Assembly (NCBI RefSeq): GCF_025398035.1
Contig: NZ_CP104558.1
Span: forward strand, 2,894,501 to 2,958,500
Reading direction: 5' to 3'
Length of the DNA: 64,000 bases
Origin: Rossellomorea vietnamensis
Lineage (GTDB): Bacteria > Bacillota > Bacilli > Bacillales > Bacillaceae_B
The notes below the pieces were generated by a model that saw nothing but the letters and a program-made list of their open reading frames with translations, was not told the DNA's origin and made no database searches. The position numbers and the translations under genes were made by a program. Within the stretch, counting starts at the first letter, position 1. Every line of letters starts with the position of its first letter. This document shows, piece after piece, positions 62,039 through 64,000 of the stretch.

Positions 62039-63130
62039 ATGAAAATCAAAATGGGTTGGCTCGTGTTGGTCATAAGTCAGGGTATACTACTAGGTGCGTG
62101 TTCGTTCGGACAGCCAGATGTGCAGCAGGAAGAAAGTGAATCCGTCACGAGACCGAGTGTCGAGAGTAAGGTGGTGGCGCAGGATCTTTCCATTCCCTGG
62201 TCCATCCAGAAGCAGGACGATGTATTCTATATCACACAGCGGACAGGTGGAATCGTTGAGATGAAGGATGGGAAGAAATCCGTGGTCAAGACCAGGCTTT
62301 CAAAGCCACTATCGGATCGACCTGAAGCGGGACTGTTAGGCTTTGTGCTTCACCCGGATTTCGAAACGAATAAGCAGGCCTTTGTCTATTATACGTATGG
62401 GGATTCAGATGCCAACTACAATCGGGTCGTAACCCTGAAGCGGACTGCAAACGAATGGACCGAGGAAAAAGTCCTGTTGGACCGGATTCCAAGCGGTCAG
62501 TATCATCAAGGTGGCAGGCTTGAAATCGGTCCCGATCACAAACTCTACATTACCACCGGGGATGCCACCAGGCAGGATCATGCTCAAGATCTATCCTTCC
62601 TTGGAGGGAAAATTCTTCGCATGGACTTGGATGGAGGAATCCCGTCCGATAACCCATTTAAAGATTCACCTGTTTACAGCTACGGCCACCGGAATCCCCA
62701 AGGTCTCGCATGGAATGGGGATGGTGAACTTTATGAAACGGAACATGGCCCGAATGGATATGATGAAGTCAACTTGATCAAAGCCGGAAACAATTACGGC
62801 TGGCCGAAGATCACAGGAGATGAAAAGGAAGAGTCCATGATTTCCCCGCTGGCACACTCCGGCGAACCTTCATGGGCCCCTTCAGGAACAGACTTCTGGA
62901 ATGGAGATGTTGTGTTTGCAGCTCTCGCTGGTCAAAGCGTAAAGAGATTTGATACGGAAACGGGGGAAGTCACCGATCTTCTCACTGGATTTGGGCGTGT
63001 CAGGGACGTGCTGGTGGAAGGGGACACCCTTTATTTTGTCTCCAACAACACAGATGGACGGGGAATCCCCCGTGAGAACGACGATAAGCTGTATGAGGTG
63101 GATTTGAAGTCAGTGATGAAAGAAGAATAG
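62039..63130 (+). CDS. PQQ-type soluble aldose/sorbosone dehydrogenase-like lipoprotein
   Basis: A 363-aa lipoprotein. The signal peptide ends at lipobox LLGAC (Cys near 21). The beta-propeller domain shows the soluble glucose dehydrogenase family features: SIPWSIQ, GLLGFVLHPDF, YHQGGRLEIGPDHKLYITTGDA, YSYGHRNPQGLAW and ETEHGPNGYDEVNLI. Family members oxidise sugars with PQQ or calcium; many Bacillus members have unknown cofactors. It should sit on the outer membrane face. GGGAG precedes the ATG. Confidence 0.9.
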   Translation: MKIKMGWLVLVISQGILLGACSFGQPDVQQEESESVTRPSVESKVVAQDLSIPWSIQKQDDVFYITQRTGGIVEMKDGKKSVVKTRLSKPLSDRPEAGLLGFVLHPDFETNKQAFVYYTYGDSDANYNRVVTLKRTANEWTEEKVLLDRIPSGQYHQGGRLEIGPDHKLYITTGDATRQDHAQDLSFLGGKILRMDLDGGIPSDNPFKDSPVYSYGHRNPQGLAWNGDGELYETEHGPNGYDEVNLIKAGNNYGWPKITGDEKEESMISPLAHSGEPSWAPSGTDFWNGDVVFAALAGQSVKRFDTETGEVTDLLTGFGRVRDVLVEGDTLYFVSNNTDGRGIPRENDDKLYEVDLKSVMKEE

Positions 63131-63138
63131 AGTGACGG

Positions 63139-63165
63139 AAACCTCCCTTTGTATTGGGGAGGTTT
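63139..63165 (+). terminator. Terminator of the sugar dehydrogenase gene
   Basis: AAACCTCCC/GGGAGGTTT, a perfect 9-bp stem followed by T. Confidence 0.88.
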
Positions 63166-63171
63166 TTTTGC

Positions 63172-63197
63172 AAAAAAAAAACACGCTCTAAAGCGTG
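63172..63197 (-). terminator. Terminator of the holin-like peptide gene
   Basis: CACGCT/AGCGTG, a 6-bp stem with a 4-base loop. On the minus strand it is followed by about ten T. Confidence 0.85.
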
Positions 63198-63198
63198 C

Positions 63199-63291
63199 TC
63201 AAGAATGTTTATTTTCATCATTGGCTTTCAGAATCGCAATTACGAACATCCCAAAACTAAGCATCAGAGATAATACTTCGAATGTATTCAT
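63199..63291 (-). CDS. 30-aa putative holin-like toxin (type I toxin family)
   Basis: A short gene: MNTFEVLSLMLSFGMFVIAI followed by LKANDENKHS. A single hydrophobic helix with the S-LMLSFGMF-x-IAIL pattern and a polar, charged tail fits the 'putative holin-like toxin' (Hol_Tox) peptides of Bacilli, related to TxpA/BsrG-type toxins. AAGGAGG lies 11 bases before this ATG; an ATG three codons earlier is too close to it. A strong terminator follows. An antisense antitoxin RNA would be expected, but I could not identify its promoter. Confidence 0.7.
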   Translation of the reverse strand: MNTFEVLSLMLSFGMFVIAILKANDENKHS

Positions 63292-63366
63292 TGTATACAT
63301 CGCCTCCTTATTCTAAGGCTTCCCGGATTCAAGATTGTCCTATACGCTTGAAATAAATGGAATGTT

Positions 63367-63588
63367 TTACTGCTTCTTTTCGTCAAATAAACCAGGTACA
63401 TTGTCCAATGAATAGTCCCTGACATACCTGATCAATTTGATTTTTAATTCCTGCTCGAGGTCGTCCCTGTTTTCGAGTCGGGTCAGGTACAGTGATTTCC
63501 TGATTTTCGGTTCGAACCTGCGGATGATCTTCGTTTCATATTCCGTGTTGCCCTTCGCTTCTTTGACTAGATCGTATAAAATTCCCAT
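63367..63588 (-). CDS. rsoA: RsoA-like sigma co-factor (region 2-like)
   Basis: A 73-aa protein with a sigma region 2-like pattern (IIRRFEPKIRKSLYLTRLENRDDLEQELKIKLIRYV). It is encoded 3 bases after a sigma gene that carries region 4. This gene pair matches B. subtilis SigO (YvrI) and RsoA (YvrHa), where RsoA supplies the -10-binding and core-binding function missing from SigO. The ribosome-binding site lies in the end of the sigma gene. Similar short HTH proteins also occur alone in mobile elements. Confidence 0.72.
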   Translation of the reverse strand: MGILYDLVKEAKGNTEYETKIIRRFEPKIRKSLYLTRLENRDDLEQELKIKLIRYVRDYSLDNVPGLFDEKKQ

Positions 63589-63591
63589 AAT

Positions 63592-64000
63592 TTATGATTC
63601 TCCTTTTTCTAAAATGGATTTTAATTTGTGTAACGCTTTTCGATGGGTTTTCGAGATTGTCTGTTGGGATACGCCCTGCATTCTTGCAATCTCTGTATCA
63701 GATCGTTCCTGTACATAGGCTAAATCAAGGACATGCTTCTGTTTGTCGGTCAACGTTTTATAGGCCTTCAGGAGTTCCTCGCTCTCCAGGCATTCCATTA
63801 ATGTCGAATAATTGGTGAAAGGTGCAATTTCCGAGGCCGGATCCGGAACAAGTTCGACATATGATCCGCCATCTTCACCCACACGGTCATCCAGGGTAAG
63901 AGGATGCCGTTCGCTATATTTTCTTATCTTTTTATCAAAGTTCACACTGTGAAAATAAAGGGATGAACTGACGTAAGAGGTAAATCGGATATCAAAATAA
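63592..64000 (-). CDS. sigO: SigO-like RNA polymerase sigma factor (5' end outside window)
   Basis: The frame is open to the edge of the window; residues upstream of the first GTG (FTSYVSSSLYFHSVNFDKK) look coding, so the true start is beyond 64000. The C-terminal part is sigma region 4 (LTDKQKHVLDLAYVQERSDTEIARMQGVSQQTISKTHRKALHKLK) with a clear helix-turn-helix for the -35 element. The DPASEIAPF linker and the RsoA-like downstream neighbour point to SigO, an alternative sigma factor of a two-protein type, active in acid or cell-envelope conditions in B. subtilis. Confidence 0.75.
   Translation of the reverse strand, partial: YFDIRFTSYVSSSLYFHSVNFDKKIRKYSERHPLTLDDRVGEDGGSYVELVPDPASEIAPFTNYSTLMECLESEELLKAYKTLTDKQKHVLDLAYVQERSDTEIARMQGVSQQTISKTHRKALHKLKSILEKGES

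Overview
The window is a 64-kb chromosomal segment of a low-to-moderate GC, spore-forming Bacillaceae bacterium (Bacillus, Priestia or Rossellomorea-like). This rests on Bacillus-type gene sets: a yuk/yue-type ESX (type VII) secretion operon, a BceRS-BceAB antibiotic-response module, a gvpA-to-gvpU gas vesicle cluster in the order known from Bacillus megaterium, an Sda-like sporulation checkpoint gene, a SigO/RsoA split sigma factor, a YhfW-type Rieske oxidoreductase, AGGAGG ribosome-binding sites and rho-independent terminators. No rRNA, tRNA, insertion sequence or CRISPR array was seen.

Layout. (1) 1-6566: an AT-rich LXG effector island. Three tandem six-helix membrane proteins are followed by two small helical partner proteins (DUF5082- and DUF5344-like), an LXG protein with a glycine-zipper C-terminus, two paralogous proteins of possible EspG-like type and a small membrane protein. 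(2) 6626-11162: bceR-bceS-bceA-bceB on the minus strand, with a palindromic BceR-type operator in front of bceA. (3) 11327-22303: a lipoprotein gene, then the ESX secretion operon yukE-yukD-yukC(essB)-essC-esaA-essA. It is the likely exporter for the LXG effector. (4) 22514-26161: a carboxymuconolactone-decarboxylase family protein, and a LysR regulator divergent from a GntP-type permease and 3-hydroxybutyrate dehydrogenase. (5) 26387-28439: an actin-type (type II) partition locus, with an iteron array followed by parM-like and parR-like genes. (6) 28828-35724: a complete 14-gene gas vesicle operon. (7) 35863-46435: metabolic and stress genes (glycerate kinase, GlsB-like protein, PLD-like protein, MFS exporter, haloacid dehalogenase, CHY zinc finger, MsrAB, DinB, YhfW-like, folD under a ZTP riboswitch), plus a chromosomal parS site and two short genes. 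(8) 46774-54566: an SDR/QueA-like/VOC operon, a YczE-like protein, a zinc-ribbon/AlkD pair, a PatB-like C-S lyase and the threonine catabolic pair kbl-tdh with a cre site. (9) 54813-64000: a PAS sensor kinase, cytochrome P450, YjiH-like protein, an sda-like gene under a sigma-B-type promoter, an AtoE-like transporter, Cof hydrolase, a PQQ-type sugar dehydrogenase lipoprotein, a holin-like mini-toxin, and rsoA-sigO (sigO runs off the end).

Working together. Regions 1 and 3 form an effector plus secretion machine. Regions 5 and 6 put a DNA-segregation cassette directly upstream of a buoyancy operon. Regions 4 and 9 both carry short-chain acid or ketone-body uptake genes. Several stress or developmental switches (candidate sigma-B promoters, sda, SigO/RsoA, the PAS kinase) lie in the second half. 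Family assignments were made by reading sequences and recalling families; no database search was run.
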